In this document: positions 26,925 to 36,591 of the stretch, piece by piece
Layout: each line of letters opens with the position of its first letter
Numbering within the stretch: the first letter of the stretch is position 1
NCBI GenBank assembly: GCA_902625725.1
Contig: CACOCY010000002.1
Location: 164,704 to 228,703, forward strand
DNA: 64,000 nucleotides
From: an uncultured SAR116 cluster alpha proteobacterium
Lineage (GTDB): Bacteria; Pseudomonadota; Alphaproteobacteria; Puniceispirillales; Puniceispirillaceae
Direction of reading: 5' to 3'
Program-made: the position numbers and the translations under genes
Notes under the pieces: generated by a model
Told to the model about the DNA's origin: nothing
Database searches by the model: none
Seen by the model: only the letters and a program-made list of their open reading frames with translations

Positions 26925-29201
26925 TTAGAGCCTTGTGCCAATTGTAAACTGAAATTCTCTCAATTTATCATAGGATTGCATAGAAATGGGATCTGCCCAG
27001 TAAAAAGAAAGTGGACCAATGGCAGTATCCCAAAGCAACCCAAAACCTATGGACTGTCTCATGCTATCATCGTCCGAACCTTCAACACCTGACGGAAAAT
27101 CTGTGCCCCACGCAGAGCCATAATCAGCAAATAATGTCCAACGAACTCCTAAATCAGGGTTTAATCCAACGTCACTTATTACTTCGAAGCTACCAGCGTA
27201 ATAATTATTACCGCCGACCGCACCCCCACTTGTGTTATCTCTTGGACCTATTCCCGCTCCGTCAAAGCCACGAACCTTATTTCCTCCAAGAAGAAATCGA
27301 TTAGATTGTGTCACATTTTCACCTAAACCATTTATATTGCCAGTTTCAGCACGAGCACCAAGGACAAATCTATCGAAGGAGATGGGCTTATAGTATGCTC
27401 CTCGTAGTATGCTTCTTAGAAATATTACATCTCCTCCAATGCCAGAATAAGTTTCTGAAATTTCTGCAAAAAAACCATCAGATGGGTCAAATCGGTCATC
27501 TCTCTTTTCCACGCCTAATCGGTAACCTATAGAAGAACTGACAAGTTTTTTGTTATTTTCGCCTGTTGAAGAAGAGGAATTATTAGTATTCTGATTGGTT
27601 TTATTTTCCGCTAAATTGTAACTTATTCTATGATACACATCGTTTGCTGCATTAAAACCTAGGCCAAACCCAAAACCCCTGGAACTTGTCGTGGCCGAGC
27701 CACTTTCAACTTTATTTGTGAAAATGTTAGATGATGCGCTGAGATTTCTATTAAGAAAAAAAGGTTCTGTTAGAGAAAGATTAAAATTAGATTTTTTTTC
27801 AGACAAAGATGCCGAAAACCCAACAGACCTTCCTGTTCCTAAAAAGTTTCTTTCATTTATCCCTAGAGATAATGAAGACTTATCAATACTCGAGTAGCCA
27901 AAACCTATTGCCAGAGAACCAGTAGACTGTTCTTTAACACCAATTTCTATAATTGACTGGTCAGCTGAACTGCCAGGTTTTGTTTCAACCAAAACATCGC
28001 TAAAAAAACCTAAATTTCTAATATTTCTTAGCGACTCATTTAGTTTCACCTGATTATAAGCATCCCCCTCTACTATTTGCATTTCTCTCCTGACAACAAA
28101 ATCTGCTGTGCGGGAATTATCTATTATTTCAATACGTTCTACATAATTTTTCCTAGCGGTATCTACGTTAAACTGTATATCCAATGTTGCTTTTTGAGGA
28201 TTTGTTTTAATGTCGGGAGTTACATTAACAAAAGCATAGCCAAAATCTCCTAGTTTATTTGTGATATTGAGCAGGCTCTCTTCCAATCTCCTTATATCGT
28301 ATCTTTCACCAGTTTTAAATGAGACGGTTTCTAATAGTGTTTCATCATCCATACCCTCAATTTTTGATACAACGTTAATCTTATCAAAATTATATATTGG
28401 TCCCTCTTCCAAAATGAAAGAGATTGCAAAACCTGTCCTGTCAGGGAGCAATCCTCCACGAGCCCTTTTAACGTTAATATCAGCATAACCTCTTGTTTGA
28501 TAAAATTGACGAAGGAGACGAATGTCATAATTTAATCTACCTTCATCATATTTATCTGATGAAGATGCAAAAGCCCACCAACGTTTTTCTCTACTAGCAA
28601 TGATCTGTTTGAGTTTTCTGTCTGAAAATCTCTCATTACCATTAAATTTAATCGAGGTAATCTTAATCAATGGGCCTTCATCGACTACAAAAATTAGATC
28701 CACGCGATTATTTTCTAATTCAATAATAGCAGGCTCAATTGAGGCTCCAAAACGTCCAGACAATTCATAAATTTCAAGTAGCTTTTGCATGCCATCAATT
28801 GCTACTTTTTTAGTGTATACACGTCGTGGTTGAATGTCCAAATGGGCCAAAAGTAAATCAGCATCTAGAACATCGTTACCTTCTACTACAACTCTATTTA
28901 TAATGGGATTTTCTTTTAAAACGATATTTACCAGACCATTTTCAATAGAAATATCGACGTCACTGAATAAATTAGTGGAGAATAATCGATCTATTGCTTT
29001 ATCTAAAATATTAGGTGAGATCTCGTCACCAATATCGATTGGTAAATACGATCTAACAGTGCCCTCTGACACACGCTGATTTCCATTCACTGAAATATCA
29101 GAAACTACCTCTCCTAAAGCTTGCGTATCAATAAAGCTAGACAAAAATAAAAGTGTAAGAAACGAAAAGAAACCCTTGCGAAGTTGTCTAATTCTAGTCA
29201 T
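26925..29201 (-). CDS. bamA: Outer membrane protein assembly factor BamA
   Basis: A 758-aa Omp85 protein, the core of the outer-membrane beta-barrel assembly machine. A signal peptide covers about 1-30. Five POTRA repeats follow (for example ISVNGNQRVSEGTVRSYL and SIKFNGNERFSDRKLKQI) up to about residue 410. The C-terminal barrel carries the strand motif RGFDGAGIGPRD near 665 and ends with phenylalanine-rich strand FQFTIGTRL. A Ser/Thr/Asn-rich stretch near 535-555 is likely a surface loop. skp and rseP flank it as usual. Confidence 0.97.
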   Translation of the reverse strand: MTRIRQLRKGFFSFLTLLFLSSFIDTQALGEVVSDISVNGNQRVSEGTVRSYLPIDIGDEISPNILDKAIDRLFSTNLFSDVDISIENGLVNIVLKENPIINRVVVEGNDVLDADLLLAHLDIQPRRVYTKKVAIDGMQKLLEIYELSGRFGASIEPAIIELENNRVDLIFVVDEGPLIKITSIKFNGNERFSDRKLKQIIASREKRWWAFASSSDKYDEGRLNYDIRLLRQFYQTRGYADINVKRARGGLLPDRTGFAISFILEEGPIYNFDKINVVSKIEGMDDETLLETVSFKTGERYDIRRLEESLLNITNKLGDFGYAFVNVTPDIKTNPQKATLDIQFNVDTARKNYVERIEIIDNSRTADFVVRREMQIVEGDAYNQVKLNESLRNIRNLGFFSDVLVETKPGSSADQSIIEIGVKEQSTGSLAIGFGYSSIDKSSLSLGINERNFLGTGRSVGFSASLSEKKSNFNLSLTEPFFLNRNLSASSNIFTNKVESGSATTSSRGFGFGLGFNAANDVYHRISYNLAENKTNQNTNNSSSSTGENNKKLVSSSIGYRLGVEKRDDRFDPSDGFFAEISETYSGIGGDVIFLRSILRGAYYKPISFDRFVLGARAETGNINGLGENVTQSNRFLLGGNKVRGFDGAGIGPRDNTSGGAVGGNNYYAGSFEVISDVGLNPDLGVRWTLFADYGSAWGTDFPSGVEGSDDDSMRQSIGFGLLWDTAIGPLSFYWADPISMQSYDKLREFQFTIGTRL

Positions 29202-29282
29202 TTTTTATACCTCTCGCTTTAGCTAAATTGGGAATCATAACGCACTCAAGTTTCCGGTTCTAGTCTCCAACAACTAGCTAGT

Positions 29283-30365
29283 TTAATTATTCATTCCTCT
29301 TACAATATCATAAATCGTAACAAACAGCATCAAAGATAGCAAAAAAGCAATACCTCCTCTCATTAAAATATTTTGCCAAGCGTCGGGTAAAGGTTTTCCA
29401 ATCATAGCTTCAATCATAAAAAATGTAAGGTGTCCACCGTCAAGCGCTGGTATGGGTAGTAGATTAACTAGCCCCAAATTAATTGAAATAAGAGCAATAA
29501 AAAATACCAAACTGGTTAATCCCTGTAATGCTGCATCTCGTGAGAATTGCGCTATTCGAACTGGACCACCAATTTCACCTAACTGAGCGTTACCGGTAAC
29601 AATTCTTGTGATACCCCGCAACATTCCTACAGTAATCGACCAGCATTCATGTCTAGACTCTTTCATCGCCTCAAGCAAACCAAGTTTCCGAAACTCTCCC
29701 GTAGAAGAACGAATACCTAATCGACCTGCATAAATATCCAACTCTTCAAGATATACTGAATCAGGAACAGCCACTATATCTAAAATATTTCCTGACCTTT
29801 CAATTTGTAAGTTTATCGGTTTTTCGGGAGACTCAAATATAAAAACTCTAAAATCATTAAAATCGGAAATATTGTTAGTATTTATTTTTAGGACTCTGTC
29901 GTTTGCTTCTAGTCCTGCCCGCTCTGCTGGACTATTCGGCATAACCTCATCAATAATTGGTGGAACGAATAATTTTCCAGCTCCCACATAAAGACCAACA
30001 AATAAGACAAATGCCAGAATGAAATTAGCAAAGGGGCCAGCAGCAACAATTAAAACTCTTGATAAAAGACTAGCATTAGCGAAACTACCCTCTAACTTTC
30101 TGGCATCTTTGGAGTTGCCACTTGCAGAATTCTCATCTCCTCTCATTCTTACATAGCCACCGAGTGGTATCCATGCAACGCGCCATCTTGTACCATGCAA
30201 ATCAGTCCATCCAAAAATCTCTTTGCCAAATCCAATTGAAAAGACATCCACCACAACCCCATTTTTTCTAGCAACTAAAAAATGTCCAAGTTCATGAATA
30301 AAAACAATGGGCGTCAAGACTAAAATAAATGATACAATTATTTCAAAAATTCCAAAGGAGAGCAT
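29283..30365 (-). CDS. rseP: RIP metalloprotease RseP (site-2 protease family)
   Basis: A 360-aa intramembrane zinc protease. The active-site HELGH is at residues 24-28 in the first transmembrane helix. The second metal motif is in NLLPIPALDGGHL near the C-terminus. One PDZ domain is visible around IDEVMPNSPAERAGLEANDRV; a second PDZ seems absent, which accounts for the shorter length compared with the 450-aa E. coli protein. The family cleaves anti-sigma factors and leftover signal peptides. It sits between dxr and bamA. Confidence 0.95.
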   Translation of the reverse strand: MLSFGIFEIIVSFILVLTPIVFIHELGHFLVARKNGVVVDVFSIGFGKEIFGWTDLHGTRWRVAWIPLGGYVRMRGDENSASGNSKDARKLEGSFANASLLSRVLIVAAGPFANFILAFVLFVGLYVGAGKLFVPPIIDEVMPNSPAERAGLEANDRVLKINTNNISDFNDFRVFIFESPEKPINLQIERSGNILDIVAVPDSVYLEELDIYAGRLGIRSSTGEFRKLGLLEAMKESRHECWSITVGMLRGITRIVTGNAQLGEIGGPVRIAQFSRDAALQGLTSLVFFIALISINLGLVNLLPIPALDGGHLTFFMIEAMIGKPLPDAWQNILMRGGIAFLLSLMLFVTIYDIVRGMNN

Positions 30366-30410
30366 AAAATTTAGTTATCTAAGCAGTTTATTGTCTAATT
30401 TGTGTATTAA

Positions 30411-31559
30411 TTAAAGCCTCATTGAGATGGCAATATTGCGCGCATATTTATCATAGTCAATGATAGACTGATAATCATCTAGATTAGTCGTCTCAATCAT
30501 ATCTATTGTTCTAGCAACAAGAGTATAAATATTACCAAATTCCAACTTATGGTCTAAATAAAGGTGCACAGCTATCTCATTTGCAGCGTTTAGGGCAACA
30601 GAGTAACACGGATCTTCCTCAATTAATTGATACGCAAGCTTAAAACACGGAAATTTACTGGCATCTATATCCTGAAAATTAAAACTTTCAACTTCCAACA
30701 AATCAATTTCTTTAATTTCTATTTTTAATCTTTCTGGCCATGCCATAGCTTGGGAGATAGGTACCTTCATGTCAGTTGGCGCCATATGAGAAATTATTGA
30801 TTTATCTTTAAATTTTACAATACCATGGATAATAGATTGAGGGTGGATCAAAGCCGATATTTTTTCTTTTCCAATATCAAATAACCAAGCAGCCTCGATC
30901 GTTTCTAATCCCTTGTTCATCATTGTAGCACTGTCAATAGATATCTTTGCTCCCATGCTCCAAGTAGGATGCTTAAGCGCCTCGCTCGGCGGGATTTTTT
31001 GTGTTTCTTTAGAATTCATTGATAGAAAGGGGCCTCCTGAAGCAGTAAGCGTAATACTATCCACGTCGTTCCAATTTTGACCCATCATACATTGAAAAAT
31101 AGCGTTATGTTCAGAGTCAACGGGAATTATATTTACACCTTTTTGCTTTGCGAGTGGCATTAGCAAATGTCCACCAGCAACAAGCGCTTCTTTGTTTGCA
31201 AGCGCAATATCTGTTCCAGAATTAATTGCCCTAAAAATAGGCTCAAACCCAGCAAAACCCGTGATCGCTGCTACGAGAATATCTGTTTTTTGTGACGCTA
31301 AAAAAGCTAGTCCTTCCTTTCCGCAAAGTATTTCAATATCAAAATTATTTAATTTTTGCTCTAATTCTGAGCTTAAATGCAAATTTGAAACAACGACATA
31401 TTTTGGTGAAAATTCAATTGCCAAACGGACCAACAAGGAAACGTTTGAATGTCCAGAAATTCCGATAACATAAAATTTTTCTTTATGTTTTCTTATTATT
31501 TCTAGGGCTTTTGAACCTACTATTCCAGTGGCTCCGAGCACTGTTACTAACTTTCTCAT
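30411..31559 (-). CDS. dxr: 1-deoxy-D-xylulose 5-phosphate reductoisomerase
   Basis: A 382-aa NADPH enzyme that makes 2-C-methyl-D-erythritol 4-phosphate, the committed step of the non-mevalonate isoprenoid pathway. The NADPH motif is GATGIVGSKAL (residues 9-19). The metal and substrate regions PVDSEHNAIFQCM, TASGGPF and ATMMNKGLETIEAAWLF are intact. The ATG overlaps the cdsA stop by 1 base. It supplies isoprenoid precursors for the uppS product two genes upstream. Confidence 0.97.
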   Translation of the reverse strand: MRKLVTVLGATGIVGSKALEIIRKHKEKFYVIGISGHSNVSLLVRLAIEFSPKYVVVSNLHLSSELEQKLNNFDIEILCGKEGLAFLASQKTDILVAAITGFAGFEPIFRAINSGTDIALANKEALVAGGHLLMPLAKQKGVNIIPVDSEHNAIFQCMMGQNWNDVDSITLTASGGPFLSMNSKETQKIPPSEALKHPTWSMGAKISIDSATMMNKGLETIEAAWLFDIGKEKISALIHPQSIIHGIVKFKDKSIISHMAPTDMKVPISQAMAWPERLKIEIKEIDLLEVESFNFQDIDASKFPCFKLAYQLIEEDPCYSVALNAANEIAVHLYLDHKLEFGNIYTLVARTIDMIETTNLDDYQSIIDYDKYARNIAISMRL

Positions 31560-32329
31560 TAAACAAATATTCCGTGGACCGGTGACAACGCAACAAATGG
31601 AATAACATATAAATATCCATCAAATCTATCCATAAATCCTCCATGACCAGGTATGATTTTAGCGCTATCTTTTTTATTTATTGTTCTCTTAAAATATGAC
31701 TCTGTTATATCTCCAACTTGAGCTAATACCGTAATAAATATCGTCAATAAAATAAGCCATAATGTAACTTTAACATTCAAAAAATAAAAAATGCATGTGC
31801 CCGAAAATATACCGCTGATTATTCCGCCAACAGCACCTGATATCGTTTTAGCTGGACTTACAAGCGGCAGAAGTTTTGGTCCCCCTACAAAGCGACCAAT
31901 AATATAGGCTCCGGTGTCAACACTAATGATAGTGACTACAATGTAAGTCATAATTTCTTGAAACGACTGATAATATGAGAGCTTTCCAATGCTATACAAA
32001 AGTACCGCTAAACAAATGCCCATGAAACTACTTTGAAAAGGAAGAATTCTGGTTAATAAAACCAAGATTAAGATTAGACTAATTATTTGATAAAGTGGTT
32101 CAAATAAAAATAGGCTCGTAGAACTATATAAACATATAAAGACGAAAAGAATACATCTAATGCCGAAACTTTTTGTCACTAATAATGAAAATTCTAAAAG
32201 CATTACCAGTGCACATATGAAGACCGTAATTTTCGAATACGGCTCGCCGACAAAAAAAAGAAGCATCAAGGGAAGAAGCAACATTGTGCCTGTCATACGT
32301 CGAGCAATGTCCGAGAGCTTATCTTTCAT
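31559..32329 (-). CDS. cdsA: Phosphatidate cytidylyltransferase
   Basis: A 256-aa polytopic membrane protein with about seven hydrophobic segments. It makes CDP-diacylglycerol, the precursor of all phospholipids. The family signature is in QVGDITESYFKRTINKKDSA, followed by KIIPGHGGFMDRFDG; SPAKTISGAVGG precedes it. It overlaps uppS by 11 bases and dxr by 1. Slightly shorter than the E. coli enzyme, as is usual in this group. Confidence 0.95.
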   Translation of the reverse strand: MKDKLSDIARRMTGTMLLLPLMLLFFVGEPYSKITVFICALVMLLEFSLLVTKSFGIRCILFVFICLYSSTSLFLFEPLYQIISLILILVLLTRILPFQSSFMGICLAVLLYSIGKLSYYQSFQEIMTYIVVTIISVDTGAYIIGRFVGGPKLLPLVSPAKTISGAVGGIISGIFSGTCIFYFLNVKVTLWLILLTIFITVLAQVGDITESYFKRTINKKDSAKIIPGHGGFMDRFDGYLYVIPFVALSPVHGIFV

Positions 32330-33077
32330 TAACAGTTTTTTTTCGTTCTTGAATTATGGCATCTGTAGCCTCACTGATTTCCATTGTTTTTTCATTTACA
32401 CTACCTCCAAAACGCCTTACTCTGGAATTCCAATCTTTTATCGCTGCATGCAATTCATCAACCCCAAAATCAGGCCAATAGCTATCTGAAAAGTAGAGTT
32501 CTGCGTAAGCACAATCCCAAATCAAGAAATTTGATATCCGTTTTTCCTTACCAGTACGAATTAGCATATCAACAGAGGGAAGAAATGAGGTCATGAGTTT
32601 AGATTTAAATGCGTTAATTATTTCTCCTGATGATAAATCAATATCTTTAATTTCATAATTTGAAGCTGCGTTTACAATATCTTGAAGACCCCCATAGTTT
32701 ACCGCAACTGTTAGAGTCATGTTGGTATTATGCTTAGTCAAATTCTCTGCATTTATAAATAAAGTTTGCAAATCTCTTGGAAACAGCGATAAATCTCCAA
32801 TTATTTTTAACCTAATACCCTCGGACATCAAATTAACGGTTTCTTGTTTTAGATATCGTTTCATCAATCCTAATAGAGCATTTATTTCTTTTTTTGAACG
32901 ACGCCAATTTTCAGATGAAAATGCAAAAACGGTGAGAAAAGGAATTTTGAGCCGAGCAACTTCACGTCCGATTTTTGTCAACGTTTGCGCACCTTTATCA
33001 TGGCCGGATATTACAGAAAACGCATTCTCTTGAGCCCACCGTCTATTTCCATCCATGATTATAGCTAAATGCTTCAT
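32319..33077 (-). CDS. uppS: Undecaprenyl (isoprenyl) diphosphate synthase
   Basis: A 252-aa cis-prenyltransferase that extends farnesyl diphosphate to the C55 lipid carrier for peptidoglycan and lipopolysaccharide. The catalytic aspartate is D9 in IIMDGNRRWA. VFAFSSENWRR and the C-terminal DMLIRTGKEKRISNFLIW with LYFSDSYWPDF are diagnostic. It overlaps cdsA and lies 26 bases after frr. Confidence 0.97.
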   Translation of the reverse strand: MKHLAIIMDGNRRWAQENAFSVISGHDKGAQTLTKIGREVARLKIPFLTVFAFSSENWRRSKKEINALLGLMKRYLKQETVNLMSEGIRLKIIGDLSLFPRDLQTLFINAENLTKHNTNMTLTVAVNYGGLQDIVNAASNYEIKDIDLSSGEIINAFKSKLMTSFLPSVDMLIRTGKEKRISNFLIWDCAYAELYFSDSYWPDFGVDELHAAIKDWNSRVRRFGGSVNEKTMEISEATDAIIQERKKTVNER

Positions 33078-33103
33078 GTTCTAAATCACCTTAAAGAAAT
33101 ATT

Positions 33104-33661
33104 TTAAATGCTTGTGATATCGTTTTCTTTCTTTACTAACATTGCATCAATTTCACCAACAAAATTATCTGTAACTTTTTGAACGTCCGACTCATAATTG
33201 TGGCGCTCATCCTCAGAAATGGTACCTGCTTTTTCATCTTTGCGTATAGTTTCGATCGCATCTCGTCTGATGTTACGCACAGAGATACGGGCTGCTTCTG
33301 AGTATTTACTAGCAACTTTTACCATATCCTTTCTCCTATCCTCTGATAATTCCGGAACAGGTACTCTTATAACCAAACCTTCCACCTGAGGATTCAAACC
33401 GAGGCCCGACTCGCGGATAGCTTTTTCCACTGAAGTCACGAGGGACGCATCCCAGACAGAAACAGATAATAATCGAGGTTCTGGAACTGATATGTTGCTA
33501 AGCTGACTAAGGGGCATTTTAGAACCATAGGCGTCTACAATAACAGGGTCGAGCATAGCAACAGAGGCTCTGCCTGCACGTAACCCAGAAAAATCACTGC
33601 CTAGGTTAGAAATTGCTCCTTCCATACGGCGTTTGATGTCTTCCATATCTAACGATGACAT
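33104..33661 (-). CDS. frr: Ribosome recycling factor
   Basis: A 185-aa protein, exactly the usual length when started at ATG 33661. GGGAG stands 5 bases ahead of this ATG. An upstream in-frame ATG (33682) would add seven residues and lacks support. The protein splits post-termination ribosomes with EF-G. The N-terminal helix MSSLDMEDIKRRMEGAI and the conserved ASVAMLDPVIVDAYG, VSVWD and VRVPVPELSEDRRKDMVK are intact. The tsf-pyrH-frr order is standard. Confidence 0.97.
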   Translation of the reverse strand: MSSLDMEDIKRRMEGAISNLGSDFSGLRAGRASVAMLDPVIVDAYGSKMPLSQLSNISVPEPRLLSVSVWDASLVTSVEKAIRESGLGLNPQVEGLVIRVPVPELSEDRRKDMVKVASKYSEAARISVRNIRRDAIETIRKDEKAGTISEDERHNYESDVQKVTDNFVGEIDAMLVKKENDITSI

Positions 33662-33682
33662 TTTTTCTCCCTTTTTCCACAT

Positions 33683-34399
33683 CTATTCCGTAACAAGAGT
33701 GAAAGCACCTTGATGTCTTAAAGCTTTAACAAATCCTCCAGTTTGTGTCACGGAAAACACAAGTATAGGAATTTTATTTTCGCGTGCTAGCGAAATTGCA
33801 GTCGCATCCATTACTTTTAAATCTTTTGACAGAACATCAAGGTATTTTAATCTATCATATCTAATGGCATCTGATTGCTTTTCAGGATCAGCGGAATAAA
33901 CGCCATCGACCCGCGTCCCTTTCATTAGAACATCACAGTTCATTTCAGATGCACGTAAAGCTGCTGCTGTGTCAGTTGTAAAAAATGGGTTACCAGTTCC
34001 AGCAGCAAAAATAACAACCCTTCCTTTCTCCATATGACGCATGGCTCGTCGCCTGATATATGGCTCACACACAGCGCTTATAGGCAAAGCTGACTGAACG
34101 CGGGTAGCAATTTCTAACTTCTCTAAAGCGTTTTGCATAGCAAGCGCATTCATCACTGTCGCTAACATGCCCATATAATCGCCAGTAGACCGCTCCATTC
34201 CGTCCCCAGCGGCTGATATCCCCCTGAATATGTTTCCTCCTCCAATCACCAAACAAATCTGTATATCTTGTGATACTACATCAGCTATTTCGCCCGCAAC
34301 CCGACTTACCATGGCAGAGTCTATGCCATACTCTAGACTCCCCATAAGAGATTCCCCTGATATTTTTAACAATACTCTTTTATATTTAAACTCCACCAT
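33683..34399 (-). CDS. pyrH: Uridylate kinase
   Basis: A 238-aa amino-acid-kinase-family UMP kinase, needed for pyrimidine nucleotide synthesis and often regulated by GTP and UTP. The phosphate-binding KISGESLMG is at about residues 11-19, and [26 protein letters not shown] and [14 protein letters not shown] are all clear. It lies between tsf and frr, as in most bacteria. Confidence 0.97.
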   Translation of the reverse strand: MVEFKYKRVLLKISGESLMGSLEYGIDSAMVSRVAGEIADVVSQDIQICLVIGGGNIFRGISAAGDGMERSTGDYMGMLATVMNALAMQNALEKLEIATRVQSALPISAVCEPYIRRRAMRHMEKGRVVIFAAGTGNPFFTTDTAAALRASEMNCDVLMKGTRVDGVYSADPEKQSDAIRYDRLKYLDVLSKDLKVMDATAISLARENKIPILVFSVTQTGGFVKALRHQGAFTLVTE

Positions 34400-34431
34400 T
34401 TACCGTATCAAACCATATGTTAATCAAGCGC

Positions 34432-35352
34432 TTACTTATTTAATTGAGCAGCAACCTCTGCTGCGAAATCTGTCTCTTCTTTTTCCACACCGTCGCCAAG
34501 AACGAAAATGCTAAAATCCACTAAAACAATCTCACTACCACAATCGCTAGCCGCTTTTTTCAGGACGTCAATTACTTTACTTTCTCCGTCAATTACAAAA
34601 GTCTGCTCCAACAATACAACTTCTTGATAGAATTTGCGAATCCTACCCTCGACCATTTTTTCGGCAATCTCCCGAGGTTTTCCAGATTCCTTAGCTTGCT
34701 CAATAAGTACCTCCCTCTCTCTTTGAACGAGGGCAGGATCAAGTGAATCAACAGAAAGCGAAGCAGGTTTTGTAGCGGCAACATGCATTGCAATTTGCTT
34801 ACCCAGACTATTAAGAATTTCAATATCTGCGTCTGACTCCAAAGCTACCAAAACACCTATTCGACCCAATCCCTCTGCTGCAGCGTTGTGTATATAAGAA
34901 ACAACGGCACCTTTATCTACGGTGATATTTTTCATGCGTCTAAGCTTCATGTTCTCGCCAATTGTTGCAATATTGTGTGTAATTTCATCTGCTACTGTTC
35001 GATCTGTATTTGGAAAAGAGAGTTCACATAGCTCTTCTAAATTTTGTGCGCTATTAGCAAGCCTTGCCAAATTTGAAGCTAGTAATTTGAAAGCATCATT
35101 TCGAGATACAAAATCGGTTTCTGCATTTAACTCAATCATTGCAGCTGTATTCCCTTCCAAATGAACAGCAATGAGTCCTTCGGATGCTACCCGGCCAGAT
35201 TTTTTCGCCGCGGTAGCAAGTCCTTTCGTACGGAGCCAATCAACAGCTGCTTCAATGTCTGCGTTGGTTTCTTCAAGTGCCTTTTTACAATCCATCATAC
35301 CAGCACCTGACATCTCACGCAGTTGCTTAACTAATGCAGCAGTAACAGCCAT
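34432..35352 (-). CDS. tsf: Elongation factor Ts
   Basis: A 306-aa nucleotide exchange factor for EF-Tu. The N-terminal UBA-like domain (VKQLREMSGAGMMDCKKAL) and the EF-Tu contact motif TDFVSRND are intact, followed by two core repeats. It is separated from rpsB by 76 bases, with no strong terminator in between, so rpsB and tsf are probably co-transcribed. Confidence 0.97.
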   Translation of the reverse strand: MAVTAALVKQLREMSGAGMMDCKKALEETNADIEAAVDWLRTKGLATAAKKSGRVASEGLIAVHLEGNTAAMIELNAETDFVSRNDAFKLLASNLARLANSAQNLEELCELSFPNTDRTVADEITHNIATIGENMKLRRMKNITVDKGAVVSYIHNAAAEGLGRIGVLVALESDADIEILNSLGKQIAMHVAATKPASLSVDSLDPALVQREREVLIEQAKESGKPREIAEKMVEGRIRKFYQEVVLLEQTFVIDGESKVIDVLKKAASDCGSEIVLVDFSIFVLGDGVEKEETDFAAEVAAQLNK

Positions 35353-35428
35353 CCTCTTTATCCTTTATATTTTTTTTAAAAATTAAATCAATTTTGCTCA
35401 AAGTGAATACTTTCTTGGCATCAGCAAG

Positions 35429-36421
35429 CTATTCAGAGCTTTCCTTATTTTCAGAAATTGAGACAGACGACTCTTTTGACGATATTGACCCGGAAGAAGA
35501 ACTGTTGTCATTTCCCTCTACCTTTTCATCTCCATCTTCTTCTGATTCAATGGTAGTTTCAAAGTTTTTCTTTTTTACCCTTTCAACTACTTTCTTTTCA
35601 GACTTATTTTCTTTAGTTTTTTCGCCCTTTTCTACATCAGCCTCACGAGAATCACTTTTGGATGTATCGTCCACCAATTCCTCAGAAGGCGCAATAGTAT
35701 CAGTTCCTATATCATGACCACTTGCGGCTAACTCTTGCTGCAGGCCATCTAAAATTGCATCTCTTGCGAGCTCACAATATAAAGATATGGCACGCATAGC
35801 ATCATCATTGCCGGGTACTGGAAAATCAATACCTAATGGACTGGCGTTGCTATCTACCACTGCAACAACAGGGATGCCAAGCTTATTTGCCTCTGCCACC
35901 GCTATATCCTCTTTGTTTGTATCCAAGATAAATAACATATCAGGCAGGCCGCCCATATCTTTGATACCACCAAGAGTTAATTCCAGCTTGTCACGCTCTC
36001 GAGTTAGCTGAAGAACCTCCTTTTTTGTAAGTTGATTAATCTCTTCACTTTCTAACTTTTTTTCTAAATCGCGTAAGCGCCGAATGGATTGAGTTACAGT
36101 TGCCCAGTTTGTTAACATACCTCCGAGCCAACGGTGATTTACAAAATATTGACCACACTCTTTTGCAGTCTCTGCGAGTTTCTCAGACGCAACTCTTTTA
36201 GTGCCTACAAATAACACCCTTCCGCCTTTAGCGGTAGTGTCTCGTAATGCTTTTATAGCCTGATGCAGCAAAGGAACTGTTTGCTGTAAGTCTAAAATAT
36301 GAACGTTATTTCGTTCACCAAAAATGAATGGTCCCATCCGTGGATCCCATCTTCTTGTATGATGGCCGAAGTGCACGCCCGCTTCAAGCAACTGTCGCAT
36401 AGTAAATGTAGGGAGAGCCAT
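35429..36421 (-). CDS. rpsB: 30S ribosomal protein S2 with a long charged C-terminal tail
   Basis: A 330-aa S2. Residues 1-235 carry the normal fold ([67 protein letters not shown]). Residues from about 240 to 330 form an extra tail rich in Glu, Lys, Asp and Ser, ending in a serine run and a KESSE end. S2 tails occur in alphaproteobacteria, but this one is long. The gene has a structured, GC-richer leader upstream and is followed by tsf. Confidence 0.96.
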   Translation of the reverse strand: MALPTFTMRQLLEAGVHFGHHTRRWDPRMGPFIFGERNNVHILDLQQTVPLLHQAIKALRDTTAKGGRVLFVGTKRVASEKLAETAKECGQYFVNHRWLGGMLTNWATVTQSIRRLRDLEKKLESEEINQLTKKEVLQLTRERDKLELTLGGIKDMGGLPDMLFILDTNKEDIAVAEANKLGIPVVAVVDSNASPLGIDFPVPGNDDAMRAISLYCELARDAILDGLQQELAASGHDIGTDTIAPSEELVDDTSKSDSREADVEKGEKTKENKSEKKVVERVKKKNFETTIESEEDGDEKVEGNDNSSSSGSISSKESSVSISENKESSE

Positions 36422-36540
36422 TTTAAACCTCCTGTTCTCCGGTTAAACCTCCATGAAGTGTGAAAGAGATATACTCCCACCGGACGGCTTTTACGTCGGG
36501 ACTTACCAACAACCAAACCTTCATGTGTGAATTATAATTA
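36422..36540 (-). promoter_or_regulatory. Candidate structured leader of rpsB mRNA
   Basis: The 119 bases before rpsB show several ordered elements. GACG/CGTC forms a hairpin (36483-36486 with 36494-36497). CATGAAG and CTTCATG (minus-strand complements of 36519-36525 and 36452-36458) can pair around it. The segment GGAGGTTTAA occurs twice, 20 bases apart, at 36443-36452 and 36423-36432, the second being the start-proximal Shine-Dalgarno. This would suit autogenous control by S2, as known for E. coli rpsB, but the pairing is only inspected by eye. Confidence 0.45.
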
Positions 36541-36591
36541 CTGTTGTTACTCTTTATTTATTGATATTGCAAACAGAAACAATCATCCATA

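Noticed and set aside
30411..33077. Possible mobile or recently acquired segment because of the AT-rich codon use in cdsA-uppS
   Set aside because: Gene order and motifs are the standard vertical alphaproteobacterial block and composition does not differ from neighbours.
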